DNA of 35,439 bases from positions 1 to 35,439 of the forward strand of contig SUWS01000028.1 in NCBI GenBank assembly GCA_015061365.1. The letters run 5' to 3'. A program made the translations under genes and the position numbers. Numbering within the stretch: position 1 is the first letter of the stretch; the number at the start of each line of letters is the position of its first letter. The stretch comes from Lentimicrobiaceae bacterium. GTDB lineage: Bacteria > Bacteroidota > Bacteroidia > Bacteroidales > F082. Of the stretch, positions 17,524-25,882 are shown piece by piece. Under the pieces are notes generated by a model. That model had not been told where the DNA came from, did no database searches, and worked only from the letters and a program-made list of their open reading frames with translations.

Positions 17524-18735
17524 ATGAAAAGAATTAAGTTTTTTACAATGTTGTTCGTGATGGCATTGGTCAGCATGAACGTGAACGCTCAATCAGACGC
17601 TGACCTTGGTGATATTTTAGGACAAGGTGATTACAATGTTATCTCAACTGCTGTGCCTTTTATGATGATCGCACCTGACGCAAGATCATCGGCAATGGGT
17701 GATGTGGGTGTATCAACATCACCGGATGTTTACTCAATGCATTGGAACCCTGCTAAATATGCTTTTATAGAAACAGACTTCTCGGCAGGTCTCGCATATA
17801 GCCCATGGCTCAGAAGTTTGGTTAACGATATGAACATAGCTTATCTCGGCTTGTCAAAACGTGTAAGTCCAAAATCTACTGTTGCTGCTACATTGCGCTA
17901 TTTCAGTTTAGGTGACATCAACTACAGAGGTAATCAAAATGAGGATTTAGGTACTTATTCACCGAACGAATGGGCGATCGATGTCGCTTATTCACGTAAG
18001 CTCGGTAAATATATCTCAGGTGCTGTGGCAGGCCGCGTGATATATTCTAACATCACTCAAGGTCAAGGCGACTATTCAAAAGCAGCTGTATCTGTAGCAG
18101 CCGACATCGCCGTGTATTACACAAGAGACGTATATTGGTTCAATAATGTAGACGCAACATTCTCATGGGGCGCGGCAATCACAAACATAGGTTCTAAGAT
18201 GAACTATAATGAATCAAGTACAGAGAAAGATTTCGTTCCTACCAACTTGCGCTTAGGTCCAACCTTGAAATTAGATATCGACGACTATAACTCGTTCGCA
18301 TTCTCATTCGATATTAATAAATTATTAGTCCCGACACCTCCATATCGTGATTCATTAGGACTCGTAGCAGCGGGTATGGAAGATAACGTAGGTCTCGTTC
18401 AAGGTATGATTCAATCTTTCTATGATGCACCAAATGGATTCAAAGAAGAATTCCAAGAACTTACATTAGGTCTCGGTGCCGAATATTGGTACAATGACGT
18501 ATTTACAGTACGTGCCGGTTTCTTCCACGAATCACAAAACAAAGGTAACCGCCGTTATGTTACTTTAGGCGCTGGATTGAAATACAACGTCTTCGCTCTT
18601 GACGTATCTTATCTCGTGCCAGTAAATAATACATCAGTATCAGGACAAAATCCTCTCGAAAATACATTGCGCTTCAGCTTGACATTCAATTTCGATAAAT
18701 GGGGCGACAATACAAGATTAGAAAGAGTCAATTAA
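17524..18735 (+). CDS. porV: T9SS outer-membrane protein PorV (LptO)
   Basis: A 403-residue outer-membrane beta-barrel of the FadL-like fold. The signal peptide ends at VNAQ (residue 23). The family hallmark follows: VPFMMIAPDARSSAMGDVGV and MHWNPAKYAF. By family knowledge PorV shuttles cargo from the translocon to PorU and is part of the attachment complex. It lies 106 bp downstream of porU on the same strand with a likely promoter of its own. The C-terminal strand ends NTLRFSLTFNFDKWGDN. Confidence 0.93.
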   Translation: MKRIKFFTMLFVMALVSMNVNAQSDADLGDILGQGDYNVISTAVPFMMIAPDARSSAMGDVGVSTSPDVYSMHWNPAKYAFIETDFSAGLAYSPWLRSLVNDMNIAYLGLSKRVSPKSTVAATLRYFSLGDINYRGNQNEDLGTYSPNEWAIDVAYSRKLGKYISGAVAGRVIYSNITQGQGDYSKAAVSVAADIAVYYTRDVYWFNNVDATFSWGAAITNIGSKMNYNESSTEKDFVPTNLRLGPTLKLDIDDYNSFAFSFDINKLLVPTPPYRDSLGLVAAGMEDNVGLVQGMIQSFYDAPNGFKEEFQELTLGLGAEYWYNDVFTVRAGFFHESQNKGNRRYVTLGAGLKYNVFALDVSYLVPVNNTSVSGQNPLENTLRFSLTFNFDKWGDNTRLERVN

Positions 18736-18746
18736 TGACCAAGTAA

Positions 18747-18775
18747 ATTGAAAATTGAAAGTTGGAGGTTGGAGC
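18747..18775. repeat. short heptamer array after porV
   Basis: Units attgaaa, attgaaa, gttggag, gttggag with period 7, 11 bp beyond the porV stop and 12 bp before the stop of the convergent protease gene. Confidence 0.6.
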
Positions 18776-18786
18776 CTTTAACAAAA

Positions 18787-20514
18787 TTACATAACAACAA
18801 AACTTCTTCTGACTCTTTTGTCTTCATAGATGATATGAAGGTGAAAGAGTCCTTTTTTTAGCGCACCGCAATTTATTTCCATCTTCTCTGTCGCTGCACT
18901 ATTATTAATTTTCATTAACATCTGACCTAAACTATTGTAAATAACAATCTCCTTGACGTCTTTGCCTTCAACAAATAAAACGTCTTTCACGGGATTAGGA
19001 TAAATGTTCAGGTCGTCTGTGTCTAAATTGCTTTTGACATGGATATATCCTTCGTGACGGTAATGATCCTGTTTTGTCGCAACGACCTTAATCTTACTTT
19101 CTTTAAAAAAAGGCTTGATATTAATTAAGGTGTCGTCCCCGAATGATGTGGCGATTATTTCTCCGTCAACACTGAATGCGACTCTTGTTCCTTTGTCTTT
19201 CTTTATGCTAAATGATGAGCAGTCTGTCAATATTTCCTTAGGATATGAGATGTTAATTTCTTTAGGTATCTCTGTGTTTAATTGCAAGAAAGCATCTCCG
19301 AAATAATGAAAAAGATTGTATGTTAATTCCTTGTGAATCGAGAGATAAGGCCAGTTTGATTGTTTCAAGAAATACTTACCATACATATTGGCGAAAGCCG
19401 GATATTTGAACTCAGTGTCGTCGCTGCCGTAATCGGGCATGAAGTCGTTCCATAAATAATCGTAAAATCCCCAGACGTATGTGTCGTTGACGTATGAATA
19501 TGAAATCTGTGATGCTGCAACGACGGCGACAGCTCCATTCTCTGCCCTAAGGAATCTCTCGGCAAAACAATCATCATCGCCTTCTCCGTAACCGAAGTCT
19601 CCCGTCTGACAGTTAGCTGACATTATGAAAGTCAAGTCCTCATTATATAATCCATTGATTTCTTTATTGGAGAAATAAGGGTTATTCCATGTTTGGTATG
19701 TCCCGTGATCGCGATGCTGAACTATGAATGTCCCATCGTTGATGGTTCGACTTAAATCGTCTTGATTTGCATGCCAGTCTGTTATATGTAGCAGATTATC
19801 GGGAATATAATTCAAACCCTTAGTGCCGAAATACTCGATGATAAGATTTGTGTTTACGTTGGTAGACCATACTGAATCTGGATTACCAGAATAAATTGCG
19901 TTAAGTCGTGTAGGTTCTTTGCCGATGCTTTCAAAATAACCGGCAATGACTTCAGAACACAATTGAAACCAGCGACTTTCTTCAAACCCCATGGCAGTCA
20001 CAGGTCGATGATAATAATCAGGATTTGTAGAAGGATTCGTTTCATAACGCATGGTTTTCTTTACCATAAGTTCCGCTTGTTCAGCATTGGCGGCAGGAAG
20101 TCTCGCAATACAAATCTCAGGCAAGTCGTCGTTATTGAAATCGACGATTTTATTGTCGGCGAGATATGAAACGTTATTTTCCGGATGGTCGTTGAGATAG
20201 AAAGATGAAATGCCTTTTGTAGCATCTTTGTCATAATCGCCGAAGAGTAATATTGCCGATAGTTGATTGTTGTCGTCATATAGCTGCTTGAAATAATTTC
20301 TCAAGACGATAGGGGAGTTCTCTCCGATTTCATTCAAACTGATTACTTCTGTTAGAATACCTTGTTCGTTACGAAATCTCGCGAGCGTGTCGGCCCATTG
20401 TCTGATGCCTTCATTGTCGGGAGTTACGATGAGATAGGATGGTAGATGTTGGCTCTTAGCCTTTGGCAGTTGGCAGAATAAAAGGAATAATATAAATACT
20501 ACGATTTTTCTCAT
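18787..20514 (-). CDS. compact gingipain-like C25 cysteine protease, T9SS cargo
   Basis: A 575-residue secreted protease. The signal peptide spans 1-21 (LPKAKS/Q). The C25 domain begins at once (PSYLIVTPDNEGIRQWADTL, about 25) with the gingipain alpha/beta elements LLFGDYD and EICIARLP. The catalytic pair is His270 in QHRDHGTYQTW and Cys302 in MSANCQTGDF, followed by DDDCFAERFLRAENGAVAVVAAS, which resembles RgpB closely. An Ig-like segment (about 425-490) and a T9SS sorting domain (NIYPNPVKD to the end, 503-575) follow. Unlike RgpA/B and Kgp it has no long propeptide, so activation must differ or be absent. It probably degrades extracellular protein; specificity is unknown. It is a likely client of the PorU/PorV system encoded next to it. 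Confidence 0.88.
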   Translation of the reverse strand: MRKIVVFILFLLFCQLPKAKSQHLPSYLIVTPDNEGIRQWADTLARFRNEQGILTEVISLNEIGENSPIVLRNYFKQLYDDNNQLSAILLFGDYDKDATKGISSFYLNDHPENNVSYLADNKIVDFNNDDLPEICIARLPAANAEQAELMVKKTMRYETNPSTNPDYYHRPVTAMGFEESRWFQLCSEVIAGYFESIGKEPTRLNAIYSGNPDSVWSTNVNTNLIIEYFGTKGLNYIPDNLLHITDWHANQDDLSRTINDGTFIVQHRDHGTYQTWNNPYFSNKEINGLYNEDLTFIMSANCQTGDFGYGEGDDDCFAERFLRAENGAVAVVAASQISYSYVNDTYVWGFYDYLWNDFMPDYGSDDTEFKYPAFANMYGKYFLKQSNWPYLSIHKELTYNLFHYFGDAFLQLNTEIPKEINISYPKEILTDCSSFSIKKDKGTRVAFSVDGEIIATSFGDDTLINIKPFFKESKIKVVATKQDHYRHEGYIHVKSNLDTDDLNIYPNPVKDVLFVEGKDVKEIVIYNSLGQMLMKINNSAATEKMEINCGALKKGLFHLHIIYEDKRVRRSFVVM

Positions 20515-20520
20515 GAATGC

Positions 20521-20528
20521 AAAGATAA
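20521..20528 (-). promoter_or_regulatory. -7 element just upstream of the protease gene
   Basis: Perfect TATCTTTG on the minus strand, only 6 bp from the start codon at 20514. If used, the transcript would be almost leaderless. No -33 TTTG is visible at the expected distance. Confidence 0.35.
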
Positions 20529-20534
20529 GAAAAA

Positions 20535-20550
20535 TATCACGTCTCTATTC
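20535..20550. repeat. remnant of the AGACG...CGTCT element
   Basis: ATATCACGTCTCTATT matches the terminal part of the core repeated five times at 9540-9992 (ATGTCACGTCTCTACATT) except for a 2-bp gap and one change. It suggests the element is dispersed and has decayed here. Confidence 0.4.
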
Positions 20551-20556
20551 GTTGTC

Positions 20557-21669
20557 TTATATCTTAATAAACTTCTTATTTTTATAAAGAATATAAAGTA
20601 TCAAGAATATTATCGCGCTGTTGAAGAATGTTAAAATTGCTTCGTACCATGCTGCGCCGCAATATTGTTCTAATCCGTATAGCAATGAGTTTGGTATGCT
20701 GCGGAAATTTATCTTCTCTCCCATGATATAAGCGATGATGGCGTTGCATCCATATACTTGCAGCCACTCGATGTTTTTGTTATGTCCTTTGATATCAATC
20801 CACCAATAGAATATTGCTAATAAAATTATACAGAATCCTCCGCTGAAGAGCGTCATGCTGCCTGTCCAAAGTCGTTTTATGATAGGTTGAAATTGTCCCC
20901 ATATCAAGCCGAATATCACGAGCGATATACCTATTATTAATAGTGTCAATGTGGTTTTGCTGCCGTCGTCTTTTCTTGCTTTGATGAAAGTGCCGCACAG
21001 ACTTCCCATCGCTACGGTGCAACAGAAGGTAAGGCTGCTCCAGATATATGTGTAATCGAACCACGGACAAAAGACGATGTTGCCATCAGTGTCTATCGTC
21101 GTCATATCGCGGAAACGTCCTAAAATAAGTTTGTCGACTTTACATCCGAAATTTCCTTGCGGACTCCAATCACCGAATAATGTCATAGGTATGGTGTATA
21201 TTATAAGTAAGACGATGATACTTACAATCTGCCATTTAGGTTTAAGATAAATCGTAAGAGGCACTGTCAGAAGATAACCCACGGCTATGGCTTGCAATGT
21301 GTTGCTGTAAAGATAAATTGCTTTTGGGTCTAAGGCGAGAATGTTGCCTTGTACTAATATTCCCAATGCGTATAATATGATGAAACGTTTTATGACGCGT
21401 TGCCACAGACTTCTGTCTCCGTTTAGTTCTAAATATTTGGGTAATGAAAACGGCATCGTCACTCCCGACATGAACAGGAATAATGGCATCACTAAATCCC
21501 ACAGCCTGAAGCCTTCCCATCGTGCATGATCTAATTGATATAATAGTGTGTTGTTAAGAAAGTCGATGTCTAAGGCTAATAATACATTTAACAAAACAGG
21601 CTGTAGTCCGACTAAGAAAAATATGTCGGCGCCTCTGAGTACATCGAGTGAGAGAAGACGTTTGTTCAT
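20557..21669 (-). CDS. membrane acyltransferase, HGSNAT/DUF5009-like
   Basis: A 370-residue integral membrane protein with about ten helices. It starts with the family motif RLLSLDVLRGADIF and has HARWEGFRLWDLVMPLFLFM (48-67), which matches the active-site region of heparan-alpha-glucosaminide N-acetyltransferase-like proteins (His48 would be catalytic). Bacterial members (DUF5009, DUF1624, NagX-like) are thought to acetylate glucosamine or similar sugars across the inner membrane. The substrate here is unknown. It lies between a protease gene and the rnf operon, separated from rnfA by an inverted pair of heptamer arrays. Confidence 0.8.
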   Translation of the reverse strand: MNKRLLSLDVLRGADIFFLVGLQPVLLNVLLALDIDFLNNTLLYQLDHARWEGFRLWDLVMPLFLFMSGVTMPFSLPKYLELNGDRSLWQRVIKRFIILYALGILVQGNILALDPKAIYLYSNTLQAIAVGYLLTVPLTIYLKPKWQIVSIIVLLIIYTIPMTLFGDWSPQGNFGCKVDKLILGRFRDMTTIDTDGNIVFCPWFDYTYIWSSLTFCCTVAMGSLCGTFIKARKDDGSKTTLTLLIIGISLVIFGLIWGQFQPIIKRLWTGSMTLFSGGFCIILLAIFYWWIDIKGHNKNIEWLQVYGCNAIIAYIMGEKINFRSIPNSLLYGLEQYCGAAWYEAILTFFNSAIIFLILYILYKNKKFIKI

Positions 21670-21675
21670 TTTTCA

Positions 21676-21740
21676 GCTTAAAGTTTAAGGTTTAAAGTTT
21701 AAGGAATAATCGACATTAAACCTTAAGCCTTAAACCTTAA
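21676..21740. repeat. inverted pair of heptamer arrays (GTTTAAA / CCTTAAA)
   Basis: Four units of GTTTAAA/GTTTAAG type (21676-21704), then a 16-nt spacer, then the reverse-complement family (ccttaag, ccttaaa, ccttaa; 21721-21740). The arms match at 18 of 20 positions and the rest are mostly G-T pairs, so the RNA should fold into a long hairpin. It lies beyond the rnfA stop codon and just upstream of the acyltransferase ATG, so it may mark the end of the rnf transcript. Confidence 0.75.
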
Positions 21741-21744
21741 CCCA

Positions 21745-21760
21745 ATTCTCAGATTCTCAG
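21745..21760. repeat. two octamers ATTCTCAG at the rnfA 3' end
   Basis: Two exact copies of ATTCTCAG, followed by TTTTTA in which the rnfA stop (21764-21766) lies. They are members of the octamer family seen at 2749-2786 and 34922-34992. Confidence 0.6.
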
Positions 21761-21763
21761 TTT

Positions 21764-22336
21764 TTAAACAAGACCTGCGAATCCCATGAATGCTAATGCC
21801 AAGATGCCTGCTGTTACCAAAGCGATAGGCACGCCTTGCATTCCTTTTGGTACGTCAGATAATGCTAATTGTTCGCGTAATCCTGCGAAAATCACCAATG
21901 CTAACGTGAAACCGACGCCGTTTGATAAGGCGTACATTGTGCCTTCTAAGAGTCCGAAGTCTTTTTGTATTACTAAGATAGCGACGCCGAGGACACAGCA
22001 GTTTGTGGTGATGAGCGGCAAGAAAACGCCGAGAGCTGCATATAACGATGGACTTATCTTCTTCAGGATAATCTCAACCATCTGTACCAAAGAGGCGATG
22101 ACCAAGATGAAGGCTATAGTCTGCAAGAATCCTAAGTTGAAAGGATTTAACAGATAATGCTGGATGAGCCATGTTACAATCGTTGCTAAAGTTATGACGA
22201 AGATAACGGCGGCACCCATACCTAATGAGGTGGATATTTTCTTAGACACGCCGAGGAAAGGACATATTCCGAGAAACTGTGTCAACACGATATTGTTGAC
22301 GAATATTGCCGATATAAATATTATCAAGTATTCCAT
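21764..22336 (-). CDS. rnfA: Rnf complex subunit RnfA
   Basis: A 190-residue membrane protein with six predicted helices. Rnf couples electron flow from ferredoxin to NAD+ to ion pumping across the inner membrane. Cys25 (FLGICPFLGVS) and Cys113 (LITTNCCVLGV) are the conserved cysteines that, with those of RnfE, hold a [2Fe-2S] cluster inside the membrane. It is the last gene of rnfBCDGEA and lies 27 bp after rnfE. Confidence 0.95.
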   Translation of the reverse strand: MEYLIIFISAIFVNNIVLTQFLGICPFLGVSKKISTSLGMGAAVIFVITLATIVTWLIQHYLLNPFNLGFLQTIAFILVIASLVQMVEIILKKISPSLYAALGVFLPLITTNCCVLGVAILVIQKDFGLLEGTMYALSNGVGFTLALVIFAGLREQLALSDVPKGMQGVPIALVTAGILALAFMGFAGLV

Positions 22337-22363
22337 ATCTAAATATCTTTAATTGTCAATAAC

Positions 22364-22951
22364 TTATTTTGTTTTCTTTAATAATCTGTTCATGATGGCG
22401 ATGAGATAACCCATTGCGATGAATGCGCCTGGAGCGAGGACGAACACCAAGATGGCGTCACCTTCGATAAATTTCCATCCGAAGATTGATCCGCTGCCCA
22501 ATATCTCACGGATAGAACCTAAGATGGTGAGAGCCATAGCAAAACCTAATCCCATGCTGATGCCGTCGACAGCAGAATCGAAGACATTGTTTTTTGAGGC
22601 GTAAGCTTCAGCACGTCCCAAGACGATACAGTTAACTACGATAAGTGGGATGAACAATCCGAGTGTCTCATAAATGCTTGGTACGTAAGCTTGCATCAAA
22701 AGTTGCAGCACTGTCACAAAGGAAGCGATAACGACTATGTAGCAAGGAATATGAACTTTGTTAGGGATGAAGTTCTTTAGCAATGAGATGCTCATGTTTG
22801 ATAATATGAGAACGAATGTCGTTGCCAATCCCATGGAGAGCCCGTTGATGGCACTTGTTGTTGTTGCCAAGGTAGGACAGCATCCGAGTAGAAGTACTAA
22901 GATAGGATTTTCTCTGAAGAATCCTTTTGTTAAATTATTCCAGTTTGCCAT
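22364..22951 (-). CDS. rnfE: Rnf complex subunit RnfE
   Basis: A 195-residue membrane protein, paralogous to RnfA. Cys24-Cys25 (LLGCCPTLA) and Cys108 (IVVNCIVLGRAEAYA) correspond to the cluster ligands at the RnfA/RnfE interface. Motifs GLGFAMALTILGSIRE and the C-terminal basic tail are typical. It starts 2 bp after the rnfG stop, so translation is probably coupled. Confidence 0.95.
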   Translation of the reverse strand: MANWNNLTKGFFRENPILVLLLGCCPTLATTTSAINGLSMGLATTFVLILSNMSISLLKNFIPNKVHIPCYIVVIASFVTVLQLLMQAYVPSIYETLGLFIPLIVVNCIVLGRAEAYASKNNVFDSAVDGISMGLGFAMALTILGSIREILGSGSIFGWKFIEGDAILVFVLAPGAFIAMGYLIAIMNRLLKKTK

Positions 22952-22953
22952 GA

Positions 22954-23529
22954 TTAGAATCCTCCTTTGTTGTTTTCAAATGTTGATATTGCGCGATTTA
23001 CAGCATCGCAGAATGCTCTTGAACTGATGGTAGCTGCTGTGATAGCATCTACATCGCCGCCGTCTTTCTTGACGTTGAAGTTGAACGAGTCAGCGTGCTT
23101 GTTGTTGAATTGATCTTTGAAACTTGGTTCCGACATCTTGGATCCTAAGCCTGGAGTCTCAGCGTGTTGTAAGACGGATATGTTGTTCACTGTTCCGTCA
23201 GCCAATATGCCGACCATCAATGATATGTTGCCGCTGAATCCTTTGTTGGTGAATGTCTCTACTGCTGCACCTATGAAGTTACCGTTGGCATCGTATGCGA
23301 GATGGAATGGTAATTCGACATCTTCCATCGCCGACTTCACGTTTATATCTTTAAGTTCTTTAAATTCTGGAAGTACGTTCTTGATAGCCTCTGTCTTCTT
23401 GGCTTTTTCAGCTGCTGCGATAGGATCTTTCGTCGCATTATAAACGAGACCTAAAACACCGCCTGATACCACACATATCACGAACAAGGCTACGAACATA
23501 TTTAATAATGTATCTTTCTTTGCTGCCAT
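22954..23529 (-). CDS. rnfG: Rnf complex flavoprotein subunit RnfG
   Basis: A 191-residue protein with one N-terminal membrane helix (about 10-30) and an FMN-binding domain on the outer face. The covalent flavinylation motif is DAITAATISS, with Thr167 the expected FMN-bearing residue placed by ApbE; the usual Gly of SGAT is Ala here. QHAETPGLGSKM is the conserved loop. It lies 4 bp after rnfD and 2 bp before rnfE. Confidence 0.94.
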   Translation of the reverse strand: MAAKKDTLLNMFVALFVICVVSGGVLGLVYNATKDPIAAAEKAKKTEAIKNVLPEFKELKDINVKSAMEDVELPFHLAYDANGNFIGAAVETFTNKGFSGNISLMVGILADGTVNNISVLQHAETPGLGSKMSEPSFKDQFNNKHADSFNFNVKKDGGDVDAITAATISSRAFCDAVNRAISTFENNKGGF

Positions 23530-23533
23530 AATC

Positions 23534-24520
23534 TTATTGTTTTACAGGGTTATTACCGAAGCGTGTTGGTTTACATACCTTATTGATTAAAGGTACGAAG
23601 GCGTTCATGATTAAGATGGCGAAAGACATACCTTCTGGATATGCGCCCCATAATCTGATGATGATTGTCAAGGCACCAATGCCGATAGCAAATACAACCT
23701 TGCCTTTCATTGTCATTGGTGATGTGGCCATGTCGGTCGCCATGAAGAATGCGCCAAGCATCATACCGCCGCCGAAGATGTGAATCATTGGATTTACGAA
23801 TTGTGTAGGATCGATGAGCCAGCATACTGTTGCGATGATACCTGCTGTTGCGATGATGATGACAGGTGTCTGCCAGTCGATTACTTTTCTGAATATCAAG
23901 AAGAGGCCTCCGATGATAATGGCGATAGAACCTATCTCACCGAGTGAGCCGCTGTAAATCATAGGTTCTATGTTTTCATAAATTGTAAGTTCACTTGCGG
24001 AAACGCCTTTTGACAGACCTTCTTTAACATAACCTAATAGTGTTGCTCCTGAGAAACCGTCTATTTGTGAACCAAATAATGGCTGAGGTGCCGGCCATGT
24101 CGTCATTGCGACAGGGAAGGAGATGAGCATGAAAACGCGTCCTACTAATGCCGGGTTGAACGGGTTGTTACCCAAACCTCCGAACGACATCTTGCCGATG
24201 CCGATAGCTACTATAGAACCTACTATTATCATCCATGCTGGAATGTTGGAAGGTAAGTTGAACGCTAATAGCATACCTGTTATTATTGCAGAACCGTCGC
24301 CTATTGTGCATTCTCCTTTGATGAGGAATTTCTGAATCAGCCATTCGGTCAAGACGCAGGCAGCCACAGCTATCAGTGTGACACGCACCGCATTGAATCC
24401 GAAGTAATATATTGAAAATAAGAATGCAGGCATCAAGGCTATGATGACACTGTACATTATCTTCTTTGTGCTCTCACCTCCGTGAACGTGAGGAGAACCT
24501 GATATTAAATAGTTGTTCAT
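23534..24520 (-). CDS. rnfD: Rnf complex membrane flavoprotein RnfD
   Basis: A 328-residue integral membrane protein. The flavinylation site is DGFSGATLLG with Thr160. The motifs GGLGNNPFNPALVGR (114-128) and TDMATSP are typical of RnfD/NqrB. It passes electrons within the membrane arm of Rnf. It lies 8 bp after rnfC and 4 bp before rnfG. Confidence 0.95.
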   Translation of the reverse strand: MNNYLISGSPHVHGGESTKKIMYSVIIALMPAFLFSIYYFGFNAVRVTLIAVAACVLTEWLIQKFLIKGECTIGDGSAIITGMLLAFNLPSNIPAWMIIVGSIVAIGIGKMSFGGLGNNPFNPALVGRVFMLISFPVAMTTWPAPQPLFGSQIDGFSGATLLGYVKEGLSKGVSASELTIYENIEPMIYSGSLGEIGSIAIIIGGLFLIFRKVIDWQTPVIIIATAGIIATVCWLIDPTQFVNPMIHIFGGGMMLGAFFMATDMATSPMTMKGKVVFAIGIGALTIIIRLWGAYPEGMSFAILIMNAFVPLINKVCKPTRFGNNPVKQ

Positions 24521-24528
24521 CTCTTTAC

Positions 24529-25878
24529 TTATTTCTGGTTACGTGAACGAATTAATTGTCCTGTTTTGTTTTTGCCATAACGGATGTAGTCTAACAACGG
24601 AATATTTGCCGGACAGGTGAACTCGCAAGAACCGCATTCAATGCAGTCCATGATTCTGTTAGCTTCAGTATCTTCAAACATATTGTTTTTCGACATACGG
24701 CAGAGGAGGAATGGCTCAAGTCCCATAGGGCAGGCGTTGATACATTTGCCGCAGCGCAGACAGTTACCGACTTTACGAGGCTGTGCTTCGTTGTCTGTCA
24801 TCATCAAGATTCCCGATGTACCTTTTATAACAGGGAACTCGTTGACAGAAACAGATTTGCCCATCATAGGACCACCGTTGATGATGTTGGATGTGTTTTC
24901 TGGAAGTCCGCCAGCCGCTTCGATGAGAGCCATCGATGATGTTCCTATTCTTACTAAGAAGTTGGAAGGGTTCTTGACCGATTTGCCTGTCACTGTCACC
25001 ACTCTTGATATGAGAGGTTTGTTTTTCTGTACGGCTTCATAAATGGCGTATGTCGATGCTACGTTGACAACGACGCAACCTGTCTCGATAGGAAGTTTTC
25101 CTGACGGAACTTCTCTTCCGGTACACGCCTTGATGAGTTGCTTCTCACCACCTTGTGGATATTTCGTCTGTAAAGGTTGAACTTCGATGCCAGAGAAATA
25201 TTCGTCACCTTTTATTATATCGTCTAATAATCTCGCCGCTTCGAGTTTATTAACTTCAATGCCGATGATCGCTTTTGGTGCATCGACGGCTTTCATCACT
25301 ACTTTAACACCTACTAAAAACTCGTGAGGTTTCTCTAAGAGCAAGCGGTTGTCGCAGGTAAGATATGGCTCGCATTCGGCGGCGTTGATGATCACGAACT
25401 CAGCTTTCTTGTCTTTCGGTATGGATAACTTCACGTTTGTCGGGAATGTAGCACCGCCCATACCAACGATGCCGTGGTCTTTAACTCTGTTGATTATCTC
25501 TTCACGCGATAGTGTGATCTCTCCAACTAATTTATCTGATGTGTCGATGTCTTCTAACCATTCGTCGCCTTCTACGTCTATGAAAATGGCTGGCTTACGA
25601 TAGCCGGTGTGATCCATTATCTCATCGACTTTGGTTACCTTGCCGCTCACTGACGAGTGCACGTTAGCTGAGATGAAACCTTTTGCTGTTCCGATGAGCT
25701 GACCTACTTTCACCTCGTCGCCTTTTTTAACTATGGCTTCTGCCGGAGCTCCAAGACATTGTCCTAACGGGATGATGACTTGTTTAGGTGTTGGAAATGT
25801 TACAATGGGTTTGTCTGACGAAAGTTTGTTTTCTTCAGGATGAACGCCACCCTTAGGGAATGTTCTTTTAGGATTCAT
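24529..25878 (-). CDS. rnfC: Rnf complex NADH-binding subunit RnfC
   Basis: A 449-residue cytoplasmic subunit with an N-terminal barrel-sandwich domain (HPEENK ... VHSSVSGKV), an NADH/FMN-binding Rossmann-like domain (GIVGMGGATFPTNVK, about 155-170), a SLBB domain, and two [4Fe-4S] motifs: Cys373/376/379/383 (CLRCGKCINAC) and Cys412/415/418/422 (CIECGSCEFTC). It exchanges electrons with NAD+. It is short compared with gammaproteobacterial RnfC because it lacks the long Ala/Lys-rich C-terminal extension. It lies 4 bp after rnfB. Confidence 0.95.
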   Translation of the reverse strand: MNPKRTFPKGGVHPEENKLSSDKPIVTFPTPKQVIIPLGQCLGAPAEAIVKKGDEVKVGQLIGTAKGFISANVHSSVSGKVTKVDEIMDHTGYRKPAIFIDVEGDEWLEDIDTSDKLVGEITLSREEIINRVKDHGIVGMGGATFPTNVKLSIPKDKKAEFVIINAAECEPYLTCDNRLLLEKPHEFLVGVKVVMKAVDAPKAIIGIEVNKLEAARLLDDIIKGDEYFSGIEVQPLQTKYPQGGEKQLIKACTGREVPSGKLPIETGCVVVNVASTYAIYEAVQKNKPLISRVVTVTGKSVKNPSNFLVRIGTSSMALIEAAGGLPENTSNIINGGPMMGKSVSVNEFPVIKGTSGILMMTDNEAQPRKVGNCLRCGKCINACPMGLEPFLLCRMSKNNMFEDTEANRIMDCIECGSCEFTCPANIPLLDYIRYGKNKTGQLIRSRNQK

Positions 25879-25882
25879 ACGC

